Shown here piece by piece: positions 31,489-42,718 of a stretch of 64,000 bases of DNA. Source of the DNA: Myotis daubentonii (Eukaryota; Chordata; Mammalia; Chiroptera; Vespertilionidae); the NCBI RefSeq assembly GCF_963259705.1, contig NC_081844.1, forward strand, positions 26,614,294 to 26,678,293. The letters are read 5' to 3'. The translations under genes were made by a program, and so were the position numbers. The notes below the pieces were generated by a model. It saw only the letters and a program-made list of their open reading frames with translations. It was not told the origin of the DNA and did no database searches. The stretch's first letter is position 1. Every line of letters starts with the position of its first letter.

Positions 31489-34400
31489 ATATATATGTAT
31501 ATATATATGTGATTTTTTTCTTTTTTTAAATATATTTTAAAATATATTTTATTGACTTCTACAGAGAGGAAGGGAGAGAAATAGAGAGTCAGAAACCTCG
31601 ATGAGAGAAAAACATGATCAGCTGCCTCCCGCACACTCCCCACTGGGGATGTGCCCACAACCAAGGCACATGCCCTTGACTGGAATCGAACCTGGGACCC
31701 TTGAGTCTGCAGACCAACACTCTATCCACCGAGCCAAACCGGCTAGGGCTGACTTTTTCTTAATAAAGTCACAAAGCTCTATTTCCTATGCTAGTCTTTG
31801 AGCACCTGGCTTCAAATCCCTGCCCTGTCATTTACCGAACTGACTTAAGGCAAATTGCTCCTCCCCGCCCCAGGAAGGTGGGTAATAGGTAGTACCTGGC
31901 TCACTAGTAAGTGTGCTAAATTACTGGGTTAAACCACACTACGTGCTCAGTGAACGTTACTGGTGCTTTAAGTCCTTACAGACATTCAGGGAGGTCTCCA
32001 TTTCCCAGATGAGGACAGTGAGGCTCAGAAACGCTTAGGGACTTGCCCTGGGTCCCACAGCCAGTCCGGCATTCACCCTGGAGAGTTTTAACCCCCTCTA
32101 ATGTTCCCTTAGGGCCTCCTGGGACTGCCCGGACCCCCAGCCCAGACTCCCCCGAAGGCTACTTGGAAGAGGAGGAAGGGCTGGTGCAAGAAGGCCCTGA
32201 GCTGCTGGACTTCAGTGTAGACCAAGTGGCTGAGCAGCTGACTCTGATGGACGTGGTGAGGATGCAGGAGGGGCGGCGGGGGGGGGGGGGGGGGGGGGGG
32301 CAGGTCCGGCTGAGCACAGATCCTACCCCCACCCCCTTTCAGGAACTCTTCTCCCGCGTGCGGCCCTGCGAGTGCCTGGGCTCCGTGTGGTCCCAACGGG
32401 ACCGGCCAGGGGCCGCCGGCATCGCCCCAACTGTGCGCGCCACTGTGACTCAGTTCAACCTGGTGACCGGCTGCGTGCTGGGCTCTGTGCTCGGGGCGCC
32501 GGGCCTGGCTGCCCCGCAGAGGGCGCAGCGGCTGGAAAAGTGGATCCGCATTGCCCAGGTGCCTGTTCGGGGGCGGGGCCCAGGTACCTAGAGAGGCTGG
32601 CATGGGCGGAAGGCGCAAGCCTGGGGTCTGGGGGTGTGGACAGCATTGAGGCTGGAAGGTGCCAAGGGAAAAGCTGTGCCAGGCGGGGGGCCGGGGTCGC
32701 CGAGGAGCGGGGTAGGCCTTAGGATAAGAGGATGGGATGGGTGTGACCGGGCGGGTGCGGGACTGGAGGAGGGACCAAAGCCCAGAGAAGGGGGCAGGGG
32801 TCCCGATAAAGACTAGGTAGAGGCGGGGCAGGAACCTCTGGTCAGAGAGGAAGAGACAGAAATGAGGGCCCTGGAGAGGGAGGGCGCGTGGCCAGAAGAG
32901 GGTGTGGAAAGGTTGAACCTGGCCTGAGTCTTGGGTTCCGAGATTAGGGGTCTGGGCTCCGGAGAGATGTCGCGGGCGCCTCTAGTGCCCACAGAGAAGT
33001 TAGAGTCGGAGACAGAAGCCAAGGTCAGAAGTGGGGGCTGCGGGGGGAGGGGCCGGGCAGCAGGTGGGGAGACAGAGGGACTCCGGAGCGGAGACCGTCC
33101 TGGCAGCCTGCCTGTCCGATGTGGGGCCAGTCGTAGAGGTCGGACCTGGGGCGAGAAGTCAGGAGACCATCGGAGGCGGATTATAGCTGCTCAGGCTTGG
33201 GGTCTGAGCGGCGCCCCTCCCCGCCCCCCCAGCGCTGCAGGGAACTGCGGAACTTCTCCTCCCTGCGCGCCATCCTGTCCGCCCTGCAGTCTAACCCCAT
33301 ATATCGGCTCAAGAGCAGCTGGGGCGCTGTGAGCAGGTGAGCAAGGATGGGGAGAGAAGCTTGGGCGAGACCTCCCTACCCTCCCAGCCCTGACCCTCCC
33401 AGCCCTGACCCTCTCCTGTCCCCCACAGGGAACCATTATCCACGTTCAGGAAACTTTCGCAGATTTTCTCAGATGAGAACAACCATCTCAGCAGCAGAGA
33501 GATTCTTTCCCAGGTACAGAGGCCTGCCCCGGGACCTGGGGCGGGCAAGGCACAGGCTGTCCTTGTCCTAACGTTCAGCGTCCTTCCCTGCACCCCAGAA
33601 ATGACCTTGTCCTTGTGTGTGGGCAGCCCGAGTTTTTACTGCTTCTGCTGCCCTCATGATAGTTCACACTTGCTAACCGCCTTATTTATTCATTCAACAA
33701 ATACCAGAAGTTACAAGGAAAAGGTCACTCAAGGCTAGAGTCACAGCGAAGAGTGAAAAAAAAATTGACTTTAATAAGCAAAACTAGCAAACGTGTGCCC
33801 ACAGATCAGACTTACTGTAGGCAAGATCGAGGTTCTAAATGCAGTTAGGTTGTTAGGGTGAGTCCAGAAAAGATGGGACAGTCCTCACATTCACCTCCTG
33901 CAGGTCCCTACCCAGATGTTCCCTCCGAGATGCCCTCCCTGTGCCCCCCACATCTCATTCTTTTTTAAAAAGAATATAATTTTGTTGATTTCCAAGAGGA
34001 AGGGAGCAGGAGAGAGAGATAGAAACATCAATGACGAGAGAGAAAATCATCAATTGGCTGCCTCCTGCAGGCCCCTCACTGGGGATCAAGCCCCCAACCC
34101 GGGCATGTGCCCTGACCAGGAATTGAACTGTGACCTCCTGGTTCATAGGCCACTGCTCAACCATTGAGCCATGGGGCTGGGCTCTACTGTTCGTTTCTTA
34201 TCTCTGAGTATCCTTAATTACATGTTAAGTTTGGTTGTTGCTCTCTCTTCCTCCCTGATGTCTGCTCCATGAGGCGTGTTTTTGTATGTTTTACTCACTA
34301 CTGCTACCCCAGGAGCCAGAGCAGTGCCTGGCCCAGAGCAGGCTCTCAATTAATATCTGTGAGTGAATGAATATCTCAAGCAACAAGGAACTTTGCGTTA

Positions 34401-36935
34401 AGCACCTACTGTGTACTAGGCACTATGCCAGGAGGCTTGGCCAGGAACTAGAGAGACACAGCTCCTGCCCTGGGGGTGGGGGTGGGGGGGATCAGGCCCC
34501 AGACAGGGGGGGCCCACAGGGCAATGATAGCTGCTCCGGCAATGATATAATTAACCAGGCAGAACGATGCCATGGAGGCAAGTTCAGGGCATTCCCAGGG
34601 GATTGCCTGAGGGCCTAGTCCCTCAGACCTGGGACGAAGATTCTCACCTGTGCTGAGGCTGTCCTCGGGGGCCATGGCACCCTCAAGCCCCACCTCGGGT
34701 CATCCTCAGTGGGGCCTACCCCCTGCCACTAATCTGCTCCCTTCCTCCCTCCCCCTGTTCACTTTCCTTGGAGCGTGACCTTTGCAACTGGTTTGTAATT
34801 GCTAAAAGCAAAAGGGGCCCGGCCTGCATGGCTCAGTGGTTGAGCCAGGAGGTCACGGTTCAATTCCAGGTCAGGGCTTATGCCAGGGTTGTGGGCTCGA
34901 TCCCCAGTGTGGGGCATGCAGGAGGCAGCCAATCAATGATTCTTGATGTTTCTCTCCCCCCCCCGCCCCCCCATCCTCTTTGAAATTAATAAACATATAT
35001 TTAAAAATAAATAAAAATAAAAGCAAAATAGGTGTGTATTGAGGCTTCTTCCCTGAAGGAGAGGTCCAAGAGATCCCAGATCTGCTCAGTTCTTCTCCTG
35101 CCCACAGGAGGAGGCCACTGAGGGACCCCAAGAGGAGAATACGCCCCCAGGGAGCCTGCCTTCGGTGAGTGGTGGTAGTTTGGGGTGGGGGACAAGCAGG
35201 ACCCTCATGGAAGGGGATGGAGCGTGATGGGGTCTGTGATGGTGGAGAGTGACTGGAGCTCTGGGGGCCACAGAAACTGCCCCCAGGCCCGGTTCCCTAC
35301 CTTGGCACCTTTCTCACGGACCTGGTTATGCTGGACACAGCCCTGCCGGACATGCTAGAGGTCTGACTCCTGACCCTTGACCCCAGTACCACTTGCCCTC
35401 AGCACAGTGGGCTCCTGACATCCCACCTTTGACCCTGCCTGCAAACCCAACCCCAGCTCCCAGGGCTCCTGACATCCCAACCCCTGACCTTGACCCTCCA
35501 TCAGTCCTTAATCCTGGAGACTCCAATTCAGACAAAGTTTTCCCCCAGGGAGATCTCATCAACTTTGAGAAGAGGAGGAAGGTGAGTGGGCGCTGGGGCG
35601 GGTGTGGGAGGGGCCAGAGTGGGGTCAGGGCAGGGATGAGGTCTCAGAAACCATACCCTCAGGAGTGGGAGATCCTGGCCCGAATCCAGCAGTTGCAGAA
35701 GCGCTGTCGGAGCTACTGCCTGAGCCCCTGCCGGCCCATCCTGGCTGCCTTGCGAGCCCAGCGCCAGCTCAGTGAGGAGCAGAGGTGACCAACCTGTGGC
35801 CTGGCCCAGCCCCAGCTCAACTGACCCTGATTTGCTTACCTTGTACACCTCTCCACATCCTTCTAAGGCCACCCGCCTCCTGAGCCTTGACCCCCAACCT
35901 GTGTCCCTGCATTATCTACAGCCCAACTGAGGGCCCCAAATGACCTCCAACCTTAAATTTGACTCTATCTGACCTTCTGACTTCAACTCAACCATCCCTT
36001 CTGTTTTCTTCCCACCTCTGACTTTATCTGACCCGAGATCCCATTCATGACCCCCATCTGACTCCGAGCCCAATCACTGACCCCCAATTTTGAGTAATTG
36101 ACCCTGACTTTGATGTATATTTGACCGTCCAACTCAACTATCCCAATTATTTCCTTCATTCTGGGGAATCCATGACTCCAGTGATTGATTACCTGACCTT
36201 GAATTCTATTCTTGACCCAATTTGACTCCTCAGTCCCACCTGTGAATCCCTGTGTGACCTGCCAGCCAAGCCATCCCATCTCATTCCGAATAAGACCCAG
36301 TTTCTTTATGACCCCATTTACTACTCTGACCCTGGTATTTGGTGCTCAGTACTTGGCTGTTCCCCACAATGTCCAAACCCAGCTCCCAACTGATTCTAAC
36401 TCTCGTCTCCCAATGCCCCCATCCGCACCTTGACCCCTCAGCTACCGTGTCTCCCGTGTCATTGAACCACCAGCCGCCTCCTGTCCCAGCTCCCCACGTG
36501 TGCGGCGACGAATCAGCCTCACCAAGCGTCTCAGTGCGTGAGTCTTGGGAATGTGGGTGGGGTGATATGGGCAGAGACGGGGGCTGCTTCTGGCTCTGAG
36601 TGTGGCCTCATCCTCATCCCCTGCCCCATCCTCAGGAAGCTGTCCAGAGAGAGAGGCTCCTCTCCTGGTGGGAGTCCTGGGGACCCCTCATCCCCCACCT
36701 CCAGGTGAGCATCCTGTTTAGTGAAGGAATTGGAGATGCAGGGTCAGAGGTCGGGGTAGCCACACCACCTCAGGCTCTGTGTCTCTCCCAGTCTGTCCCC
36801 AGGGTCTCCCCCATCTAGTCCTAGAATGAGGGACCCTCCTCCTGGAAGTCCCCCAGCCTCTCCAGGGCCCCAAGGCTCCAGCGCCAAGGTACCAGTTCTG
36901 CCTGTGTGTGCATTTGGGACTGTGGGCACCCAGGG

Positions 36936-36971
<36 letters not shown>

Positions 36972-38966
36972 ATGCGCGTGTGTGATTTGAGGCCAACATA
37001 CGAGATTGTACTCATGCTTGGCTCAGCACTGGGGGTGTCTGTCCAAGGGACCATGTACATTTTCATGGCCCGGATTGAGAAATTGTCCCTCCGTCTGGCT
37101 TGTGCTAAAATCTGGACCTGTGTGTCTGCTCGCCCATGGTGCAACCCCACATTTTGTTAGAACTGGTGTGTCTCCAGGAATTTGCATTCCTGAAGCGGAA
37201 ATGTGGGCATGAATACCCACCATATCCACAGGCCCGTGTGCTGGCTGTTCATGGATATGGACTTATATGTGTGCAGCAACTGTGAGCATATATATGTACG
37301 CGCTGTTCTGTGTACATAGGATATTTTGTGTCTGAACATGGGTGTGTGTTTATCAATCATGTAAATGTGTGTAACAGGAAATGAAGGTTTGTATGTGATG
37401 GGATTGCACAGATGTGGACTTGTGTGTATGTGCCCTAATTGTGTGTCCCCTGGCTTTGGGTGTGTAGGGGCATGTGTTGAATGCATTAATAAGGAAGGGG
37501 CCTAATGTTCTCCCACTGCTCAGCTCCCATCCCCCACTGCTTACAGTTGCCCCTGGCTTTGACCCTGAGCTGTCCTGGAATCCCCCACGTGGGGCAGCAG
37601 GGCTCAGAGGCCCGGGTCATCCGAGTCAGCATCGACAATGACCATGGGAACCTGTATCGGAGCATTCTGGTGAGGAACGGGGCCAGGGACCTGCTGAGGG
37701 CAGCCCTGCCCTTGGGGCTCAGACAGTCAAATCTGACCTCCCGATTTCTTTTCCCAGCTCACGAGTCAGGACAAGGCCCCCAGTGTGGTGCAGAGAGCCT
37801 TGCAGAAGCACAATGTGGCCCAGTTCTGGGCCCGTGACTACCAGCTCTTCCAAGTCCTTCCGGGGGAAAAGGGTGAGCAGGGACAGCTCGGAGCCTTGGT
37901 TGGGGGGCAGCTGGGAGATGGCCCTAACAGGGCCAGGAGGTGGTACAGGCACAGGGCAGGGATAAGATAAAACTGAGTGGGGGTAAGAGGCAGTAAAGTA
38001 TTTGTTCCTCAATTATATGAGTCATGTGGTTATCCTGGCTCAGTGCAAGGCAAGAGGGCACCTGGGATTATGGGGAAATGAGATTGCCCAGGGTTAGACA
38101 AGAGGGACTGTAGAAGCTTGTCTGGGCTTAAATGTATAGGATCACGAGGTTGCTCAGGCTAACGTGGTGGGGTGCAAGCCTGAAGGGGCTCTGGGCTTTA
38201 ATTTGAGGGGAAATGAGTTTGCCCAGGCTCAGCCTGGGGAATCTGAACTTGGCACAGGAGAAGGCGAAAAGGTATTGAAATTCAGGGTAAGGGAGCATGA
38301 GGTGGTCCAGTGTAGGAGGTCGTCCAGTTTTCGCAAGGGAGAGTCAAGAGGTTGCTATATTAAAGAACACGACAGGAAGTAGGCCGGACATTAGGAAGAA
38401 AGGCATATATGAGGCTCAGGTGTCAAGGGCCATAGGTTGTGCAGGCTGGCAGTAGGAAGTCAGAGTTATCCAAGTTCATGGTAATAGCCGCATGACCTTG
38501 GCTGGGAATTGGCTCTGAGGAGAGGGTGGGGTCGGAAGGAAGTTGTCAGGGATGGGTGGCCTGAGTTTGCCCAAGCTTGTAGTACAGGTTGTCTAGACTC
38601 CAGGGGAAGTGGCGGGAAGTTGCCGAGGTTTGTGGTGGGGAGGAGACATGACGTTGTGCAGGCTTTGAGTGGGAAGTTATCCAGGTTCCCAGTGAGCGGA
38701 GAATGAGGTTGGCTTAGCGCTGGCTGAAGGGACCCACGGTTGTTCAGGCCTCAGGGTGAATGGCAGAAGGTTACCTAGGTCCCTTGTGGGGGAAGTATGC
38801 GGTTGTGCGGACCTTTCATGATTATGTCCACACCTGGCCAGAGCTCCTGATTCCCGACAACGCCAATGTCTTCTACGCCATGAGTCCAGCCGCCCCTGGA
38901 GACTTCATGCTGCGGCGGCGGAAGAAGGAGGAGGCCCAGCACACAACCTCAGTCTCCCCGACCTGA
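24800..38966 (+). CDS. RGL3: Ral guanine nucleotide dissociation stimulator-like 3
   Basis: Nineteen exons join to 703 codons plus TGA; human is about 710 aa. Exons: 24800-24832, 25200-25313, 25835-26058, 26219-26272, 26386-26600, 32113-32255, 32343-32558, 33233-33336, 33429-33513, 35108-35164, 35274-35360, 35549-35581, 35663-35784, 36442-36537, 36636-36704, 36792-36888, 37547-37669, 37758-37872, 38842-38966. The protein starts [20 protein letters not shown]. It has a RasGEF N-terminal module (about 55-190), a CDC25-type RasGEF domain (about 243-500, with [14 protein letters not shown] and [19 protein letters not shown]), a Ser/Pro-rich linker, and a Ras-association domain (about 604-692, [20 protein letters not shown]). 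RGL proteins bind active Ras through the RA domain and activate Ral GTPases. The 37547 acceptor was chosen because an AG about 24 bases upstream would bring an in-frame stop. Intron 5 (26601-32112) is full of repeats. Confidence 0.95.
26735..27041 (-). mobile_element. HeliBat-type nonautonomous Helitron
   Basis: Read on the minus strand it starts TCCTACATAATAAAAGGG and ends in a GTGCA...TGCAC-like palindrome and GGGCCTCTAG, the 5'-TC and 3'-CTAG ends of Helitrons. It sits between A (26734) and T (27042), the known Helitron target, and makes no target duplication. It interrupts a SINE. No coding capacity; length 307 bases. Confidence 0.85.
27258..27490 (-). repeat. VES SINE with perfect 18-base target duplication
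   Basis: A minus-strand VES copy (tail AATATATTTTATTGATTTTT, head CCACTGAGCCAAACCGGTTT). It is flanked by TGTTTTTATTGATTTTTA at 27240-27257 and 27491-27508, so it inserted into another SINE. Confidence 0.9.
27880..28020 (+). repeat. MIR SINE
   Basis: MIR core: TTCAAATCCCAGTCCTGCTA, TGTGTGACCTTGGATAAGTC and CTCAGTTTCCCTACCTGTGA. In RGL3 intron 5. The following 28345-28530 resembles L2 (CTTTTCAGCCATGCCTTCTC). Confidence 0.85.
28710..28832 (+). mobile_element. Mariner-like MITE with long terminal inverted repeats
   Basis: Starts CAGGGCTGGGCAAAAGTAGG and ends CCTACTTTTGCCATACCCTG, inverted repeats of about 30 bases, flanked by TA at 28708-28709 and 28833-28834. The 123-base length, TA target and AT-rich core indicate a deletion derivative of a Tc1/mariner element. 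A related copy lies at 53282-53407. Confidence 0.75.
28901..29404 (+). repeat. Older SINE split by a VES SINE
   Basis: The outer SINE covers 28901-28987 and 29229-29404. A younger plus-strand VES copy (28988-29214, GAAACCGGTTTGGCTCAGTG to the A-rich tail) inserted in it, duplicating AAGGGCAATTGCCT at 28974-28987 and 29215-29228. Confidence 0.85.
29796..30447 (-). repeat. Three SINEs inserted at the same target
   Basis: The word CAATGCCACTT (last copy CAATGCCACTC) occurs at 29796, 30068, 30203 and 30437. Between these copies lie three minus-strand SINEs: about 29810-30066 (with a TG microsatellite at 29840-29866), 30080-30201 (truncated) and 30214-30435 (VES). Confidence 0.8.
31277..31511 (+). 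repeat. SINE with (TA)n microsatellite tail
   Basis: A diverged plus-strand bat SINE (GCCCGGCTGGTGTGAGCTTC to CTTCCTCTCTGAAAGG) ending in about 78 bases of TA/TG dinucleotides at 31434-31511. Confidence 0.8.
31541..31750 (-). repeat. VES SINE
   Basis: A minus-strand copy from TATATTTTATTGACTTCTAC to GAGCCAAACCGGCTAGGGC. An MIR-like stretch follows at about 31785-32060, before RGL3 exon 6. Confidence 0.85.
33965..34182 (-). repeat. VES-type SINE
   Basis: In RGL3 intron 9. T-rich tail at left, CTGCCTCCTGCAGGCCCCTC core, and CATTGAGCCATGGGGCTGGG head. The flank 34200-34420 carries older L2/MIR-like words (AGCACCTACTGTGTACTAGG). Confidence 0.8.
34818..35020 (+). repeat. VES-type SINE
   Basis: Plus-strand copy (CCCGGCCTGCATGGCTCAGT, box B GGTTCAATTC, A-rich tail) in RGL3 intron 9, about 90 bases before exon 10. 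Confidence 0.8.
36937..36971 (+). repeat. (TG)n microsatellite
   Basis: About 35 bases of TG repeats in RGL3 intron 16. The rest of that intron (36972-37500) is TG/CA-rich low-complexity DNA without a recognisable exon. Confidence 0.85.
38010..38830 (+). repeat. Decayed tandem repeat in RGL3 intron 18
   Basis: Words such as GAGGTTGCTCAGGCT, GAGTTTGCCCAGGCT, GGTTGTGCAGGCTGG and ACGTTGTGCAGGCTTTG recur about every 30-45 bases, alternating with GTGGGGNA-like words. This suggests an old minisatellite. Unit boundaries are blurred. Confidence 0.5.
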
Positions 38967-39065
38967 GCTGGCCCTCTCCTGCCTCCAGGACACAGGTCCC
39001 ATGGGCAGCTTCTGTCACCATGGGGGCAGGAAGGGCACTCCTCTCCCAGAAAGCTCCCATTCCCC

Positions 39066-39071
39066 AGTAAA
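39066..39071 (+). terminator. RGL3: RGL3 candidate poly(A) signal
   Basis: AGTAAA variant hexamer 100 bases past the stop (CCCCAGTAAAGTCCATTGTG). No AATAAA lies close downstream, so this is the best candidate, with moderate confidence. Confidence 0.5.
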
Positions 39072-39647
39072 GTCCATTGTGCTCCATACCCTGTGGCCCC
39101 CTCCCCCCAACTTCACTGGGCCCCATCCCACTGACCCTCTTGGCACTGGATCCCTATTCCAAAGTCTTCAGCTCACAGGGTGGCTGGTGGAGGGCTCTAT
39201 TGCATACTGGGGGTCAGACCCTTCCCTAGAGAAAGCTTGTAACTGTTGGAGATGCATCACAATGGACAGAAGTAGATGAAAACAGTGACCAAAGATATGA
39301 AACAGGAGTCAGTCTTCTTTGTTTGGTGCCTGCGCCTCATGTTCATTCTTCATTAAGATTAAAAAATGTAAAAGAAAAGAACCAAGAACCCTAAGGAAAG
39401 GATTGGGTGAAGCATGACCAGACACTGGGGGAGGGAGGCTGTCATACACACAGGTTTCAGGACTCCCCCAACATTTTGGGGGTAATATGCTGCTTTTCTG
39501 CTGTGTGTATGGGAGATGAAGAAATGAAATTCCATTGGAATCAGAGACAAAAACATCATCACCCATGAGTGTCAATAAGCTGTGAGGACAAAAGGTGAAG
39601 CTGAGTTCTCTCAGTACTGGGGTAGGAAGGAGAGACAGGTAGAGCCC

Positions 39648-39836
39648 ATCCTGGCATGGCCCAGTGGTTGAGCATCGACCTATGAACCAGGAGGTCATGG
39701 TTGGATTTCCGGTCAGGGCACACGCCCGGGTTGCAGGTAGGGGACGTGCAGGAGGCAGCTGATCAATGATTGGCTCATCATTGAAGTTTCTGTTTCTCCC
39801 TCTCTTTTCCTCTCTGAAATATATATGTAATTTTTA
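39648..39836 (+). repeat. VES-type SINE
   Basis: Plus-strand copy, CCTGGCATGGCCCAGTGGTT to CTCTGAAATATATATG, in the RGL3-EPOR intergenic region. Sequence between 39072 and 39647 shows no gene. Confidence 0.8.
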
Positions 39837-40757
39837 TTTGTTTAAAGAAGAAGAAACAGGTCAAGAAGGCAGAGGTGGAGTGAGCTATAGGGCATCTACA
39901 ACAGTCACAGCAAGAACAATAACATGCCCTCTTATGAACTCTGCTCTGTGCTGGACGATAACTAGGGGCTTTATATTTCACTGTATTAATCAAGATTCTT
40001 TATGTTTCAAGTGGTCAAAAATCCAATTCAAACAGGCGTATGCATAAAGGAAATTAATGGCTTGTGTAATTTGAAAAATTTAGTGGGTCCACTTCAGGTA
40101 CAGTTGGATCCAGGGACTGAAAAGATGTCAGGATTTTGTTGCTGTCTCTTGGCTCCAATTTTGCTCTCAGAATGAGACTGTCTGTTGTCCCCTCAAATCC
40201 AATCACCTTCTATGGTGATAGAACTAGTGACTTTTACCTGGTCACCCAGAGTAAAAACTGCCTTTCCAGTCTCCTTTTCAGCAAATGTGATCATGTGACT
40301 AAGTCCTGGCCAATGAGATGTAAAAGGAAAGGATGTGGGCAAATACTAGGTCCTGCTCTTAAAGGGGTAGTCCTCCCCTTCCTCCTCTTCTGCCTCCCGC
40401 TGTGTGGAGTGGATCCTGTGGGGTCGGGTGGGCCACACCCACTAAATAACTGAGCAACAAAAGGAAAGGAGCATGGAACCACCATATTGTATTGCTGCTA
40501 CTTGGATTGTTGCATAAGAGAGAAATAAATGTCCACTTTACTTGAACCACTATTATTTGGGTTTCTATTACAGTAGCCAGAAGAACATTTTAAGTAACAT
40601 AGCCCCACTCCAAGGCAGGCTCACACCTCCTGGGAGCATTGCCAGGCTTACATCCCACCGTCTCCTTCCTCCTATGCAAGGAGAACAAACCCCTTTCTCC
40701 CATCAGGCCCAGCAAAAGGCCCACAGCAGATGCCCATTGGACCAACTGAACCAGTAG

Positions 40758-40948
40758 CAGCGGTTCTCAACCTGTGGGTCGCGAACAATGAAAATACATC
40801 CTGCATATCAGATATTTACATTACGATTCATAACAGTAGCAAAATTACAGTTATGAAATAGCAACAAACATAATGTTATGGTTGGGGTCACCACCACATG
40901 AGGAACTGTATTAAAGGGTCGCTGCATCCGGAAGGTTGAGAACCACTG
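40758..40948 (-). mobile_element. SPIN-type hAT nonautonomous element
   Basis: Ends CAGCGGTTCTCAACC and GGTTGAGAACCACTG are 15-base terminal inverted repeats. Interior words (GATTCATAACAGTAGCAAAA, ATGGTTGGGGTCACCACCAC, GAACTGTATTAAAGGGTCGC) match the SPACE INVADERS (SPIN) hAT family known from bats and other tetrapods. It is 191 bases long with no transposase. An 8-base target duplication is not obvious. Confidence 0.85.
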
Positions 40949-41226
40949 GAGAGGAATGAGATACTAATTAGCCATGCCTGGGTCCTGGGCCCATCCTTTG
41001 AGCTGGCAGAGGAGTCAAGTCTGGGAGGGCACAACAATTGAAATTCCATTTGGGTGTTGTTACTAGGCGAAGGGAGAATTCTGGTGAATGGGCAATAAAA
41101 CAACCCCTAGGGTTCTAAACATTGTCTTTGGAGCAATAATGGGGGATGCTCAGGGCCTGCCTGGGGTAAGAGAGGAGATAGAAGAATCTAAGCATCATGT
41201 AGGGTCTGTTAAAAGACAGATTACAG

Positions 41227-41470
41227 CTTTGGCCGGTTTGGCTCAGTGGATAGAGCATCAGTCCTCAGACAGAAGGGTCCCGAGTTCCATTTAGGTTAAG
41301 GGCATGTACCTCGGTTGGTGTCTCATATCATCCATGTTTCAGTCAAGGCACATGCCCGGGTTGTGGGCTCAATCCCCAGTAGAAGGCGTGCAGGAGGCAG
41401 CCGATCAATGATTCTCATCATTGATATTTCTATATCTCGCTCTCTCTCCCTTCCTCCCTGAAATCAATAC
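41227..41470 (+). repeat. VES-type SINE
   Basis: TTGGCCGGTTTGGCTCAGTG head, then a second SINE-like middle (GGCACATGCCCGGGTTGTGG) and a CT-rich tail ending CCTGAAATCAATACAG. Possibly a composite of two copies. Confidence 0.75.
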
Positions 41471-41589
41471 AGTACACAACATGCTACTCTACAGGCTTTT
41501 TAAGGGGGAGGGGTTACTATGAGTATTAAGACCTTAGTACTAATTGGGTGTAAATAACAATATCTTGAACTAGCTTAAGCAAATAATAA

Positions 41590-41811
41590 TCTATACATAT
41601 AAAAGGCTAACATGCAAAGTGTCCCCACGGGAGTTCGACAGGGAGACCGGGAGTTTGATTGCTCGCTATGACGTGCGCTGACCACCAGGGGGAAGCACGG
41701 AATGAAGGAAGGCCCCAGCTGGCAGCCGGAAGGAAGGCCCCGATTAGCCCTGATTGCCAGCCAGGCCTAGGGATTCTACCTGTGCATGAATTTCATGCAC
41801 TTGGCCTCTAG
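41590..41811 (+). mobile_element. HeliBat-type nonautonomous Helitron
   Basis: Starts TCTATACATATAAAAGGC and ends with the palindrome GTGCATGAATTTCATGCAC (41782-41800) and TTGGCCTCTAG. It is flanked by A and T. 222 bases, noncoding; closely related to the copy at 43331-43543. Confidence 0.9.
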
Positions 41812-42193
41812 TTGCTATATAATGTAATATGTCCATTTTATCTCAATAAAAATAAAATAATTGTTATTCTTATGGAGTGCTTACTATGTACCAGGCTCTG
41901 TTCTAATAATCTATCTCATTTAATCCTCATAATAACACTGTGGAGTAGGCACTATTATTTCACCCATTGTATACACGAAAAACTGGGACTAGGGAGGCTT
42001 AAACTATCCAAGGTGACACGGTAGGTGGCAAGGCTGGGGTGCGATGTGCTAGAACATGTGCACTTAACAACTGGCTGGTTAGCCTCTCAGAATCACAGTT
42101 TACAGTTTCTGTCTTTCTTACACACACAGTCCAAATCCAATTTCCTGAGGAAGAGATTCTCTGAATCACTTTGTTTTTTGAAAGTGCACAGGT

Positions 42194-42457
42194 AGCCCTG
42201 GCCGGTGTGGTTCAGTTGGTTGAGTGTCTTCCCTTGCACCAAAAGGGTGCCAGTTCGATTCCAGGTCAGAGCACATGCCCCGGTTGCAGGCTTGGTCCTG
42301 CAGTCCAGGTGTGTATGGGAGGCAACTGATCACCACATTGATGTTCCTCCCTCCCTCCCTCCCTCCCTCCCTCCCTCCCTCCCTCCCTCCCTCCCTCCCT
42401 CCCTATCTCCCTCTGGCCCTTTCTCTCTAAAATCAATAAAAACATTAAAAAATAAAA
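42194..42457 (+). repeat. VES-type SINE with (CCCT)n expansion
   Basis: Head GCCCTGGCCGGTGTGGTTCA. The normally short CT-rich tail carries an expanded CCCT tetranucleotide array at about 42346-42402, then AAAATCAATAAAAACATT. Confidence 0.85.
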
Positions 42458-42718
42458 GTGCAGGGTACTCAGGCATAGCTCTACCCCATAACTAACAAGA
42501 TCTGTATCTTTACATCTCTTAGTGGGGCTTTTCTCTAATCTTTGCTTCACAAATATTCCGCCCCTCCCCCAACAAATATTTCTTGAGCTTCTACTGTGTA
42601 CCAGTCTTTGTTCTATGTGCTGGGAACACAAAAATGAACAAAACAGACTACTGAGGGCAGTGAATCAATAACAAAACATCCTACACATTAGATGATATTA
42701 CCCACAGAGGATGCAAAA

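Noticed and set aside
37501..37546. Alternative RGL3 exon 17 acceptor at about 37523
   Set aside because: It would bring CTC CCA TCC ... TGG CTT TGA in the required phase, a premature stop; the acceptor at 37546 keeps the frame.
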